A stretch of 64,000 bases of DNA from Hirsutella rhossiliensis (GCF_020360975.1 NW_025408675.1:2790001-2854000), one strand, 5' to 3'. Shown: positions 39,939 to 51,582, counted from the stretch's first letter. Notes: generated by a model from the letters alone, not told the origin. Numbers and translations: made by a program.

Positions 39939-42086
39939 CGTTAAAAGCTCTTATTTAATATAATACTACGTTACTCTAAGTAATACTATAACTATTAATA
40001 TACCTATATAGTAAACTAGATTAACTAACTCTAGAGCTACTATATTACCTTAGGATATAATACGCGAGATTATTACCCTTTAATAAGAGGTATAGTTACT
40101 TAAGAATAAAGGAGGTAATAGATAAGTTAGGGACCTTAAAGAAGTAGTTAAACTAAAATAGCTAGGACTATTCGACGGTACTTATAGCACTCTTTAAGAC
40201 TTTCTTACTTAACTTAAGGCCTACTACTAGTTTTACCTAACGAAACTTTTAAACCTAGTCGAAAAGGTACTCTATATAGGAAATTATTTATCTAGAATAG
40301 CACTTACTTAGTTTAGACCTATTATAAGGGACTATCTTAATAACTAACTAGTATAATAAAATAGCGAAATAGATAAAGTCTTTACTAGTTTTTAAGGATT
40401 TAAAGAAGCTATTACTAAGGTATTTAGAATAACTAATAAAGAACGAGAAGCTAAATAGAAACTTTAAGAACTTTAATAAAGGACCTTAGTATTAGACTAT
40501 ACTATTAAATTCCGTTAAGTTACCTTAAAACTTAAATAAGACGATAAACCCCTTATATCGCGATTCTATAATAAACTTAAGGAAGAAGTTAAGGATAAAC
40601 TCTATAAGAAAGATCGACCTAATAGCCTCTTAAACTATATCGCTATAGTAGTATAAATTAACGATAGATAATATATACGATGCTAAGAAAAGAAATAAGG
40701 AAGAGGAAACTAAAACCCTTCTTATAAGAATAACTTTAACTAACGCGCTAACTATAAGAAGAAGCGCGAAACTCTTATTACCTATACCTATATAACTAAC
40801 CTAGGTAGGATAGATCTAAATATAATATAGAAAAGTAAAGGAAAATATTTTAACTATAGAAAACTTAGATATTACTCTAAAGAATATAGATAGACTTATA
40901 AGGAGAAGAAAACCTACTAGGTACTAGCCTTAAAAGGTAAGAAATACCTAAACGCTACTTATAAATAAGAACTAAAGTATAAACTCCTTAGTTAAACTAT
41001 ATACTATAACGACGAATATATAGTATACTTAAGCGATAAGAACGGTACTAGATAGTTCTTAAAGCTATTAAAGAAAACCCTTATAATAATATAATAAAGG
41101 GATCCTAAAATATAGAAATAAGTTAAATTTATAGAACTAAAATACCTTTATCTTAAAGGAGTCTCTTAAAACTAGATTAAAAAGAATAGTAAACGATTCT
41201 AAGAAGATATATAAAATAAAAATCGATAATAACGATAGGTAGTCTATAAATAATATAATAAAGAAGATATAGATATAGCCCTTATACTTCTAAAGAATAA
41301 GAAATACTTAAAGAAACGGAAGATAAGAACGAACTTATACTACTACCTTCGCTATTAAGGGAAAATACTATAATTAGAGAATATACTTTATACTTTAAAG
41401 AATTTAAAGAAATACTTAAAATTAGAACCTAATAAATACCTTAAATTCTTATAGAAAACTAATAAGCTATATTAATTCGATATTAACTAGTACTATATAA
41501 AGGAAACTATACTATAACTATCGCTATAATTAATACCTTTATAGCTTTATAATAAGAATAGTAACTATAAGGAGAATTTAAAGACGATCTATAAATACTA
41601 CTTACTTATAAGTACTATAAGTATATTTTATAAATATTATATATCTACCTAGACTATATAATATACTTTTAAATAAAGGTATAATACAACGCCTTCCTAG
41701 TTAAGTTTAAGGGATAAGTACTTTTAAAACCTTACTTAAGTATAAAACTAAACTACTAGAAAATCGATTAACGCTACCTAAACGACTAAGTTATATTATT
41801 AGAACCTAATTATAGTATACTATTTAAATACTATAATAATTACGGTTTATTAATAAGATATCTTTTAGAAATATATAAAATCTATAAATATACTAAAATA
41901 AAGGAATAGTATAACGCTACTCGCTTTAAAGTATTTAAACCCTTAATCTTTTAAAGACTTACGTAATAAGTTAAATATAATAAAAAAGATTATAATAAAT
42001 ATATATACTTAAACTATAGAGCTTATAAATATAAGAAAGTATAAGTATAGTATAAACGATATAATAGTATACTAAAAGATTATTAG
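39939..42086 (+). pseudogene. Gypsy beta gag, first copy
   Basis: RIP-mutated gag homologous to 8583-10046 and 42574-44700. A degenerate zinc knuckle lies near 40855-40900 (YFNYRK...YYSKEY, with Cys and His replaced by Tyr). It is cut at 42086, where a gamma LTR starts; the flanking ATTAG (42082-42086) has no partner on the other side. Confidence 0.75.
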
Positions 42087-42573
42087 TATTATAACTATAG
42101 CTACTAAGCTACTAATAGTCGACCGCGTTAAGTATATAACACGGTCTAATAGATAAATAGTCGGTACGACTATCTAATAGATATAGGATCGAGGGGATCG
42201 TAGAGATCTAAGTAATCTAGGATTAATAGGATTACTATACTTTATACGATTTAACGTTAGGGATTACTACGCTCTATATAATCTAACGTTAGGGATTATA
42301 GCTAGGCCTATAATCTAAGGATAGTCTCTATAGGTATATATAGCTACCTACTTTTACTCCTTTAGATAAATAGCTCTCTAGCTTTTAATATAATATAGAT
42401 CTTTATTACGATTCTATCTCTAATTCTAATTACCTAGTTATAGTCTATAGTCTATAACCTCTAACTTATTACTAACGTAATATACTTATTATTACTTAGA
42501 CCACGCCTTATTATATCTATTAATATAAACCCCTCGATAGGTTTATCCCTTAGGAATAATACCGGTCGTTATA
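42087..42573 (+). repeat. Gypsy LTR, subtype gamma, inside gypsy beta
   Basis: 487 bp, TATTATAAC...GTCGTTATA. Its 5' half matches the gamma LTR at 6635-7100 rather than the beta LTRs. It contains a short internal duplication around TCTAACGTTAGGGATTA (42250-42300). It is followed by its own gag, as for a 5' LTR, but no matching gamma 3' LTR exists downstream. Confidence 0.85.
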
Positions 42574-45060
42574 CGTTAAAAGCTCTTATTTAGTATAATA
42601 CTACGTTACTTTAAGTAATATTATAACTATTAATATACCTATATAGTAAGCTAGATTAACTAACTCTAGAGCTACTATATCGCCTTAGGATATAATACGC
42701 GAGATTATTACCCTTTAATATAAGGTATAGTTACTTAGGAATAGAGGAGGTAACGGATAAGTTAGGGACCTTAGAGAAGCAGTTAAACTAAAATAGCTAG
42801 GACTATTTAACGGTACTTATAGCACGCTTTAAGACTTTCTTACTTAACTTAAGGCCTACTACCGGTTTTACCCTACTAAACTCTTAGACCTAGTCGAAAA
42901 GGTACTTTACGTAGGAAATTATTTATCTAGAATAGTACTCGCTTAGTTTAGACCTATTATAAGGGATTTTCTTAATAACTAACTAGCGCGACGAGATAAC
43001 GAGATAGATAAAGTCTTTACTAGTTTCTAAGGATTTAAAGAAGCTATTATAAAGGTATTCGGAATAACTAATAAGGAATAAGAAGCTAAATAAAAACTTT
43101 AAGAACTCCGATAAAGGATCTTAGTATCGGATTATACTATAAAGTTCCGTTAAGTTACCTTAAAGCTTAATTAGGACTATAAACCTCTTATATTATAATT
43201 CTACGACGGGCTTAAAGAAGAAGTTAAGGACGAGCTCTATAAGGAAAATCGACCTAATAACCTCTCGGACTATATTACTATAGTAGTATAAATCGACAAT
43301 AGATAGTATGCGCGACGCTAAGAAAAGAAATAAGGAAGATAAAACTAGAACCCTTCTTATAAGAATAACTTTAACTAACGCACTAACTATAAAAAGAAGC
43401 GCGAAACTCCTATTACCTATACCTATATAATTAACCTAGGTAAGATAGATCTAAATATAATATAGAAAAGTAAAGGAAAGTATTTTAATTACGGGAAACC
43501 TAGATATTACTCTAAAGAATATAGATAACCTTATAAGGAGAAGAAAACCTACTAAGTACTAGCCCTAGAAGGTAAGAAATACCTAAACGCTATTAATAAA
43601 TAGGAACTAAAGTATAAACTCCTTAATTAGACTATATACTACGACGACGAATATATAGTATACTTAAGCGATAAAAACGGTACCGGATAGTTCCTAAAGC
43701 TATTAAAGAAAACCCTTATAATAATATAACGAAGGGATCCTAAAATATAGAAATAAGTTAAATTCGTAGAACCGGAATACCCCTATCCTAAAGAAGTCTC
43801 CTAAGACTAGATTAAAAAGAATGGTAAACGATTCTAGGAAGATATATAAAATAAAAATCGATAATAATAATAGGCAGTCTATAAATAATATAATAAAGAA
43901 GATATAGACGTAGCCCTTATACTTACGAAACTTAGATAATAACCTAAAGAGGAATAATAAAGTATTAACGATATAAGCTCTAAAAAATAAGAAATACCTA
44001 GAGAAATAAAAGATAAGAACGAACTTATACTACTACCCTCGCTACTAAGGGAGAATACTACGATTAAAGAACACGCTTTATACTTTAAAGGATTTAAAGA
44101 AATACTTAAAATTAAAACTTAATAAATACCTTAAATTCTTATAGAAAACTAATAAGCTATACTAATTCGATATTAACCGGTACTACGTAGAGAATTTAAA
44201 GACGATCTATAAATACTACTTACTTATAAGCACTATAAGTATATTTTATAGATATTATATATCTACCTAGATTATATAATATACTTTTAGATAAAGGCAC
44301 GATATAACGCCTTCTTAGTTAGGTTCGAGGGATAAGTACTTTCGAAACCCTACTTAAGTATAGAACTAGACTACTAGAAAATCGATTAACGCTACCTAAA
44401 TAACTAAGTTATATTATTAAAACCTAATTACGGTATACTACTTAAATACCGCGATAATTATAGTTTATTAACGAGATATCTTTTAGAGATATATAAAATC
44501 TATAAATACGCTAAAATAGAGGAATAGTATAGCGCTACTTTAAGGTATCTAAACTATTAATCTTTTAAAGACTTATATAACGAATTAAATACGATAAAGA
44601 AGATTATAACGAATATATATACCTAAACTATAGAGTTTATAAATATAAAAAAGTATAAGTATAGTATAAACGATATAATAGTATACTAAAAGATTATTAG
44701 TAATATATATAAAGGCTATAAGCTATATTCGACTAAGGAAAAATCGATATAGAAATACTACGCGAAAAATAAAAAGACGCTAAACGAAAACTTAACCTTT
44801 AATACGAAAACAAATAAAATTATAAAGTATAGTACGTAATTAACTACGAAGTAGCGTAATATAAACGATATAGCGTTAAGAAATAAGAAATCTTCGATTA
44901 ACTATAAGAACTTAGTCTCTTAAGCCCTAATATAATACTACGCGACGAAAATATAAAGAAACGATACTAATAATAAATTAAAGAAGAATACCTAAATAAA
45001 ACGAATAAGGACTAGGTAAAAGACGAGGTACGCTATCTATAAAAGGGCTATAGACTAGCA
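42574..45060 (+). pseudogene. Gypsy gag region, second copy, and gag-pol junction
   Basis: A second gag following the gamma LTR, with a zinc knuckle near 43480-43530 (reading YFNYGKPRYYSKEY: more residues kept than in the first copy). It continues past 44700 into sequence that the first gag copy lacks, joining pol at about 45060. The protease could not be pinpointed. Confidence 0.7.
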
Positions 45061-48000
45061 CGATATAATAAGATCTAAGGACCTTATATATAGCAATAGT
45101 AAGCTATAGCGACTAAATAGTATTAGATATCTAAATCGCGGGATATTATATACGTATACTTTTAGACTATAGCGCGATAGGTAATTACGTTTTACCTAAA
45201 GTCGTTAATCGTTACCGACTTATATAGAGATATAAGATAGATCTATATAAACTTACGAATATTAAAGGAGAGGCCTTTAACTATAATAATAGAATTATTA
45301 ATATAAAGATTAATTACCTTAATATTAATATCTAGGGCTATAATAAATAAGTTAACTTTAATATTATAGATATTAAAGAATATAACCTTATATTAGGGCT
45401 TCTATAGCTATAGGAGAGTAACCTACTAATTAACTAGAAAACTAGCTAGCTATATTAGAACGAAGACGTAAGTTTCTAGGACTAGTAGATTTAGGAGAAA
45501 GTAAAATTTTACGATAATTTAGCTACTAAATAAAATAAAAGGGATAACCGTTTAAGTAAATTATTATAGGCTTTAGTAATATAAATAAAGATAGTAACTA
45601 AACCGGCGGATATAATAAAATCAACTAATAAGACCTACGTACTAACTAATATAGCTATATAACCTAGTATCTAATATAAATAGAATAAAGGATATAATAT
45701 AAAGATCTAAAGAGTTATTACTACTTTAAGGAAAGACCTTAAATAAATTAATAAAGAGCTTAAGTTAAGAGAAACTAGCTCTTAAGAGAAAGAATAAAGC
45801 CTATAAGATAGAATAAAGAATATCCCTTAAGAATACCGGAAATATAATAAACTCTTTAAAGAAGAACTTAAGATAAGGTTACCCGAATATAGCTAATAGG
45901 ACTATAAAATTTATCTTAAGGATAAAATAACGCCGACGTTCTATAAAATCTATAACCTAAACGAAAAGTAACTATAAACGCTACGCGACTACCTTAACGA
46001 GAATCTACGAAAAGGATATATACGAATATTAATATCTAAAGTAGGCTATCTAGTTATATTTATTCTAAAGAAAAATAGTAAGCTATAACTAGTTATCGAC
46101 TATAGACGCCTAAACGATATTATAATAAAGGACCGAATACTATTACCGCTTATATTAAAACTATAAGATCGACTATATAGTAAAAAATAGTTTATAGCCC
46201 TTAACCTTAAAGGCGCCTATAACTTAATATATATAAAAAAAGGACGCGAATAGATAATAGCCTTTAAAACGAAATTTAGACTATTTAAATATCTAGTAAT
46301 ACTATTTAGACTTATAAATATACTAGCTACCTTTTAATAGATAATTAATAATATCCTACGCGAATACTTAGATATCTTTATAGTAGTATACTTAGATAAT
46401 ATCCTAATCTTCTTAGATACCTTAGAAGAATATAAGGAATATATCTATAAGGTACTCTACGTACTTTAGAATATAAAGTTACTAGTTAAACTAAAGAAAA
46501 GTAAGTTTTATATATAAGAAGTAAACTTCCTTAGATATATAATCTTACTAAGAAAGATATAAATATAATAAGATAAGATTAACTTAGTTAAAGAATAGCT
46601 AACGCTAAAGAACGTTAAAGATATATAAAGTTTCCTAGGATTTATAAATTACTACTAATAATTTATTAAAGATTTTAGAAAGATTATAATACTATAATAC
46701 GACTTAATAAAAAAAGAAAAAGAATTTATATAGGACGATAAAGCTAGCGAAGCTTTTAAATATATTAAAACTATAATTATATAAGAACTAGTCTTAACTA
46801 CCTTTAATCTAAAATAATAAATTAAACTTAAAACTAATATATTAAACTTTACTCTAAGAGTATAAATTAAATAAAAAGATAATAAAGGAAGACTACGATT
46901 AATTATATTTTACTTAAAAAAGCTATATAGCGTAGAACTTAATTACCTTATCTATAATAAAGAATTCCTTATAATTATTTAAGCTTTTAAGGAATTTCGA
47001 TACTACCTTCTTAAAAGTAAATATAAAGTTAAGGTTTATATAGATTATAAGAATATCTTATACTTTATAATAATATAATAGTTAAATAGATAATAGATCT
47101 AATAGGCCGAATACTTATTAGAATTCGACTATAAAATAATCTATAGAAAAGGAATAGAAAACGGTTAAGCTAATACCCTTAGTTAATAAAGTAACTATAA
47201 TATAAGAGTACCTATAGCGAAAGGATAGCTCCTAGAAATTAGCGAAAACGGGAACTACTAGTAATAATAGCTAAATATAATATTTAAAGTATAACCTAAC
47301 GATTCGATATACTAAAAGATCCTAAAATAAATAAAAGAATATAAAGTACTAAAGGGATATAATATAGAATATTTAGAAGTTTTAATATATAAAAATAAAA
47401 TCTAGATATTACTAGAATTATAAGATAAAGTTATATAAGATATATATAAATATCTAATATATAGATACTAAGGAATCCTTAGAATAATAAAATAAATTAA
47501 ACGATAATATAACTTCCTATCGCTTAAGGAAGTAGTACGATACGTTATTAAAAAATATAAACTTTATATATAAAGTAAAGCTAAATAATATAAGCTATAT
47601 AGAGAATTATAACCGCTATTAGTACTAGAGAAACTATAAGATTTAATAGCTTTTAATTATATTATAAAGCTACTACTATTAAAAGAACCTATAACTAACG
47701 TTAAGTATAATAGTATATTTATTATTACCGACTAATTAATAAAGTATAGATACTTCTTACTATATAAAGAAGTAAGTAATATAGAAGAGCTAGTATATAT
47801 ATTCCTATAAATAATTATTAGTAATTATAGACTACTAAATAAGATTATCTTTAATAAAAGAAGTATATTTATAGCTAAGTTTTAATAAGCTCTTATAGTA
47901 TAATTAAGAACGAAATATAAGCTTAGTATAGCTTATTACCTATAAATAGATAGATAAATAGAACGACTTAATTAAACGCTTAAATAATATTTACGATACT

Positions 48001-48690
48001 ATATTAGCTACGAATAAAACGATTAAGTTAAATAGCTATTAATAGCGTAACTAGCTTATTATAGCTTAGTTATAGAAATAACTAAGCTCTTACTAGTATA
48101 CGCTAATTAAAGATATAACTTAGAAGTATTTAAGGTTACTTAATAAGGACTATAAGTAGAACGCGCGATACTATAAGTAGATTAGCTATAAATATTATAT
48201 AAAGAAATATAATAAGAACTTTAATTTATTAGAAAATAAATATCTACTTACTATAATTAGAAAAGATTATAAGGATTAATCTTTTAAGAGGGAGATATAG
48301 TCTACCTTATATAACGAAATATTAAAATAAAACGACTAAGTAATAAATTAGATTTTAAGAAACTTAAACCGTTTAAAGTTAAGAAAACTATTTTAAAAGT
48401 TAACTATAAACTTTTACTACTAATAATAATATAGATATACCTAATATTTTATATCTTATTATTAGATCTAATACTATAAAACGCTAAACTATAAGATAAA
48501 ATCGAAGTTAATAATAATTAAGAATATAAAGCCGAATAAATACTAAATATAAGAAAATAAGGTTAATAATAGGAATACCTTATTAAGTAAAAGGGATATA
48601 GACTAGAAGAAAATACCTAGGAATTACTTAAGCACTTAACCTACTATAGTTCTCTACTTCGATAGTTCTACTAGCAAAATCTACCCTAGG
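45061..48690 (+). pseudogene. Gypsy beta pol: RT, RNase H, integrase, chromodomain; RIP-inactivated
   Basis: Same organisation as gypsy alpha pol. The RT box reads YLDN near 46388-46402, followed by ILIF. RNase H is readable around 46830-47190 (for example FTLRV, then EFDYKI). Integrase runs about 47440-48130, including a degenerate AYY...TDGQTERL-type region near 47930-47980. The chromodomain lies at about 48525-48650 (EYLIK, stop, KGY, with the stop at an expected Trp). TAA/TAG codons are frequent. Confidence 0.85.
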
Positions 48691-49388
48691 TATTATAAAA
48701 TCGCCTAATAAACTAATAGTATTCTAATTAATTATATTAAATCTACTTATAAATTAAATATCGACTACCGCTTTAGATTCTTAGCGCTTAGCCTTATTAA
48801 GGTTATCTAAGGAATAAAGGCCCTAATAGACTATCTTAGTACCCTTTATTTTTAGCTAGCGCTTTTAACTATAAAGCCGCGCTAAATAAGCTAAGGCTTT
48901 ATTTAGGTCGGCTTAAGCTTTTAATATTCGCTCCTTAGCAATTTCTTCTTCTTTATCTAATCGATTAGACTCTAGATTTATTCGGGATACTAGGAAATAC
49001 GTTAGCTATAAATAATAAGTAAAATAATAAAGTTACCTATAAGAGCTAATCGCTACGCTTAACGTATTATAGGAACGACCCCGCTATATATATTCGGTAT
49101 ATTTAGAAGATTTCTCTAGTATTTTATAGCGGAAGCCGCGCAACGAATAAAAAGAATATAGTATAACGTCGAACCTAAGCGATTAATAGACTTAGCTAAA
49201 TAAATACGCTTAAGGGTCTTACGCCAACGATCCTTTAATACGCGACTAGATATACTATTAGTAGTATATCTTAAGGGATAGAAAGGATAAACGGGGAATA
49301 TATATACGCGCGATAAGGGTATATTTATATATAGCGGCTAAGGTAGTAATAGGTCTTACGGATAAGACTAAAAGGAGGGGAGACATCG
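48691..49388. other. Gypsy beta 3' UTR and polypurine tract
   Basis: RIP-mutated non-coding sequence after the chromodomain. The last bases (about 49366-49383, AAAAGGAGGGGAGA) are a purine tract like those preceding the other gypsy 3' LTRs (before 6635 and 50066). Confidence 0.6.
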
Positions 49389-49858
49389 TGTTACGACTAT
49401 AGTTAGCGGGCTATAGGAGAGCCGGCTACGTTTACGTAATAAGGCGGCTCGGAATAATAGTTAGGACGAGAAGTTACTTAGGCTTAGCTTACCTAGAGCG
49501 TACGTAAGCTAAGTAAGCCTTATATAGATAGATTACTACTTAAGAGTATAGCTTATAAGTAAGCTATAGTAAGCTATAAAGGGGATTATAGCTAAGACCG
49601 TAATCTAAGGATAGTCTCTATAGGTATATATAGCTACTTACTTTTACTCCTTTAGATAAATAGCTTTCTAGCTTTTAATATAGATCTTTATTATAATTCT
49701 ATCTCTAATTCTAATTACCTAGTTATAGTCTATAGTCTATAACCTCCGACTTATTATTAACGTAATATACTTATTATTACTTAGACCACGCCCTATTATA
49801 TCTACTAATATAAACCCCTTAATAGGTTTATCCCTTAGGAATAATACCGGTCGTTATA
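49389..49858 (+). repeat. Gypsy beta 3' LTR
   Basis: 470 bp, TGTTACGAC...GTCGTTATA with the initial TG preserved; same subtype and length as 39469-39938. Followed by the GATAC duplication. Confidence 0.92.
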
Positions 49859-50065
49859 GATACTAGCTTTAATCGTTAACGCGATTTATTAGAATTATAA
49901 GAATAAGATTTTTAAATATAACTAAATATACTATTAATAGTATATCCTAAAAAGATAAAAGAATAAAGAACGGTATACTTATATATAATATAATAAAGGT
50001 ATATTTATATATAGCGGCTAAGGTAGTAGGTCTTAAGGGTAAGACTAAAAGAAAGGGAGGCATCC

Positions 50066-50530
50066 TATTACGACTATAGTCTAGTAAACCGCGGGGACTA
50101 GTATATATTACGAGGATATATAACGTAGGGAGCAAGGAATATTAAATAGACCGATAGGCTAATTAAGTTTAGAGCAATAGGTTACTCTAGCGCTCTAACG
50201 CTCTATAGCTAGGATCGTAGGATCGCTCTAGCGCTCTAGCGCTCTTAAGCTATAGGATCACCTAGTACTCTCGGCGATCTAGGGAAGCTCTCGAAATATA
50301 TAAGGAAGGAACGGAATACTTCTTTAAATAGATAGCTCGATAGCTTTTAATATAGATCTTTATTACGATTCTATCTCTAATTTTAATTACCTAGTTATAG
50401 TCTATAGTCTATAACCTCTAACTTATTACTAATATAATATACTTATTATTGCTTAGACCACGCCCTATTATATCTACTAGTATAAACCCCTCGATAGGTT
50501 TATCCCTTAGGAATAACACCGGTCGTTATA
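50066..50530 (+). repeat. Gypsy alpha 3' LTR at the edge of the RIP-mutated zone
   Basis: 465 bp, TATTACGAC...GTCGTTATA. The preceding 202 bp (49864-50065) are the end of alpha's 3' UTR with purine tract. Immediately after the LTR comes CCCCT (50531-50535), the partner of 8113-8117, and then sequence with normal CA/TG content. Confidence 0.9.
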
Positions 50531-50558
50531 CCCCTCCCCCCGATGTAGGTTAGGATGC

Positions 50559-50885
50559 CTATCTTTCGCAACCCCAATTCTCGTAGATCCGTCTCGTTTC
50601 TACAGCCAAATTCTTAAGTCTCTGCATTCCATTAACTATGGCCTGATCCAGCCCATTTCCAATAAGATCATGATGTCTCACAGGACTAAGAAGCTTGATG
50701 CCCTCAAGCGGGGTGCACTTGGGCAGTTGCACATAGAGGCTCGTAAAATCGCATTTAGAGTGTTCGCCATTGGTCACGCGATTTCCACGCAGCTCCAAGG
50801 GTACTTCTGCTAACGTTTTACCCTGGGCCATGTAGTCAGTGAGGACGAACGCTGGCGCTTCCCAGAAAATAGGGCAATAACAACG
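50559..50885 (-). pseudogene. C-terminal relic of a Pif1-like DNA helicase
   Basis: The minus-strand frame reads FVLTDYMAQGKTLAEV, then CDFTSLYVQL..C..LEGIKLL, then a short helical C-terminus ending at a stop (50559-50561). The TDYxxQGKT and SLYVQLSRC-like stretches match the C-terminal helicase region of fungal Pif1-like proteins as I recall the family (established family knowledge, not searched). Only about 100 codons remain; the frame upstream of ~50885 does not continue the helicase, so the N-terminal part is gone. It is not RIP-mutated, unlike the repeats 30 bp away. Many fungal Pif1-like genes travel with repeats or subtelomeres, which may explain its position. Confidence 0.5.
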
Positions 50886-51072
50886 ACAATAACGAAGACT
50901 TCGAAAGCGGTGTCGATATTAAGGCTGACAACCCGAGGGCTCGGCCCCGTATAAGCTTGAAAGCTCTCGCAGGACAGCCTCGCACGAACCGGCAAGAATG
51001 CAGAAATTTGCTTCCAGTCACCATGTTGAAAGGATTGTTGGCGACGCAAAGCCGACTGTCCCGGACCAGACT

Positions 51073-51582
51073 CTAGCCAATGGCAGAGAAAGCCCTTGTA
51101 AAATCCCCCTTTGCGTGATCCTGCATTTTCTCCATCTGCTTCCTATATCCCGGCGACGCACCATCGACTCCATTCTGAACCATCTTGTTCGTCGCCACTT
51201 CTAGAGTTTTGAGGACGCCAAAGATGACGGCAGTGCCAAGGGGCAGCTTGGTGAATTTTGTCTTCGAGTTGACAACGGTATCAATAATGTGGTCCAGGCT
51301 GTCAAGGGCTTTCTGTGCAGACGTCATGATTTGCTTGTCGTCATTTCCGGTTCGATTCCCCAAGCGCTGGAGTGTAGTGGCGGTGCTGCCAATGTCTGTC
51401 AACAGCCGCTGTGCCTGAAAGCCGACGGAGATAATGCCAAGAGGGAACCCGTTCCAGTTTTGAAGGCCCCTGTCCAAGCTATTGGTGGCTGATTGGACGC
51501 TGTCCAGAGCAGCGGCGCCTCCTGGAAACGCCGCCGCAATGGAAGGCAGACAGGCGGCAAGGGTAATGCGCCCAAGGAGCAT
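51073..51582 (-). CDS. HsbA-type hydrophobic surface-binding / cell-wall protein
   Basis: A 169-aa product if translation starts at the Met at 51582. That start gives a clear signal peptide (MLLGRITLAACLPSIAAAFP); an in-frame Met 22 codons upstream (51648) would bury it, so I prefer the shorter form. The mature part is predicted mostly helical. Its second half (a DTVVNSK..F..LPLG stretch, then VLKTLEVATNKM, then a Q..KMQDHAKGDFTRAF tail) has the heptad-like pattern of the HsbA family. Members are secreted, bind hydrophobic surfaces or the cell wall, and include antigenic cell-wall galactomannoproteins. One N-glycosylation site (NRT) is visible. No intron is needed. It is divergent from the reductase gene, and a link to the polyketide pathway is not implied. 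Family call is from pattern, not search. Confidence 0.72.
   Translation of the reverse strand: MLLGRITLAACLPSIAAAFPGGAAALDSVQSATNSLDRGLQNWNGFPLGIISVGFQAQRLLTDIGSTATTLQRLGNRTGNDDKQIMTSAQKALDSLDHIIDTVVNSKTKFTKLPLGTAVIFGVLKTLEVATNKMVQNGVDGASPGYRKQMEKMQDHAKGDFTRAFSAIG

Larger units (their letters stand above)
39469..49858 (+). mobile_element. Gypsy beta: Ty3/gypsy chromovirus nested in gypsy alpha
   Basis: LTRs at 39469-39938 and 49389-49858 are both 470 bp and of the same subtype (shared block TTAGCGGGCTAT). The 5-bp duplication GATAC flanks both ends (39464-39468 and 49859-49863). Internally there are two gag regions separated by a gamma-type LTR (42087-42573), then one pol (45061-48690) and a 3' UTR ending in a purine tract (AAAGGAGGGGAGA). 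At 10.4 kb it is longer than a single gypsy copy because of that internal LTR plus second gag. Confidence 0.9.
8118..50530 (+). mobile_element. Gypsy alpha: outermost Ty3/gypsy element, carrier of the whole nest
   Basis: LTRs at 8118-8582 and 50066-50530 are both 465 bp and share a 5' half found in no other gypsy LTR here. Both are flanked by CCCCT (8113-8117 and 50531-50535), the expected 5-bp target duplication. Element parts in order are: left LTR; gag (8583-10046); a gap filled by copia, LINE and TRIM insertions (10047-35315, with about 1 kb of gypsy lost there); pol (35316-38940); 3' UTR interrupted by gypsy beta (39469-49858); end of 3' UTR (49864-50065); right LTR. The alpha element itself contributes about 7 kb; the rest is later insertions. 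Confidence 0.85.

Noticed and set aside
49947..50135. Minus-strand 62-aa hydrophobic ORF
   Set aside because: It lies in gypsy alpha 3' UTR and LTR; the hydrophobic residues arise from AT-rich RIP sequence read on the wrong strand.
1..50530. Frequent in-frame TAA/TAG at Gln/Trp positions of recognisable domains, as if stops were reassigned
   Set aside because: The genes at 51-62 kb use normal stops and Gln/Trp codons. CAA/CAG to TAA/TAG and TGG to TAG/TAA are what RIP produces, together with the loss of CA/TG in non-coding LTRs.
1..50530. AT-rich block as mitochondrial DNA or a separate low-GC organism
   Set aside because: The content is nuclear retrotransposons with LTRs and target duplications, and the compositional bias is specific to CA/TG loss with CG retained.
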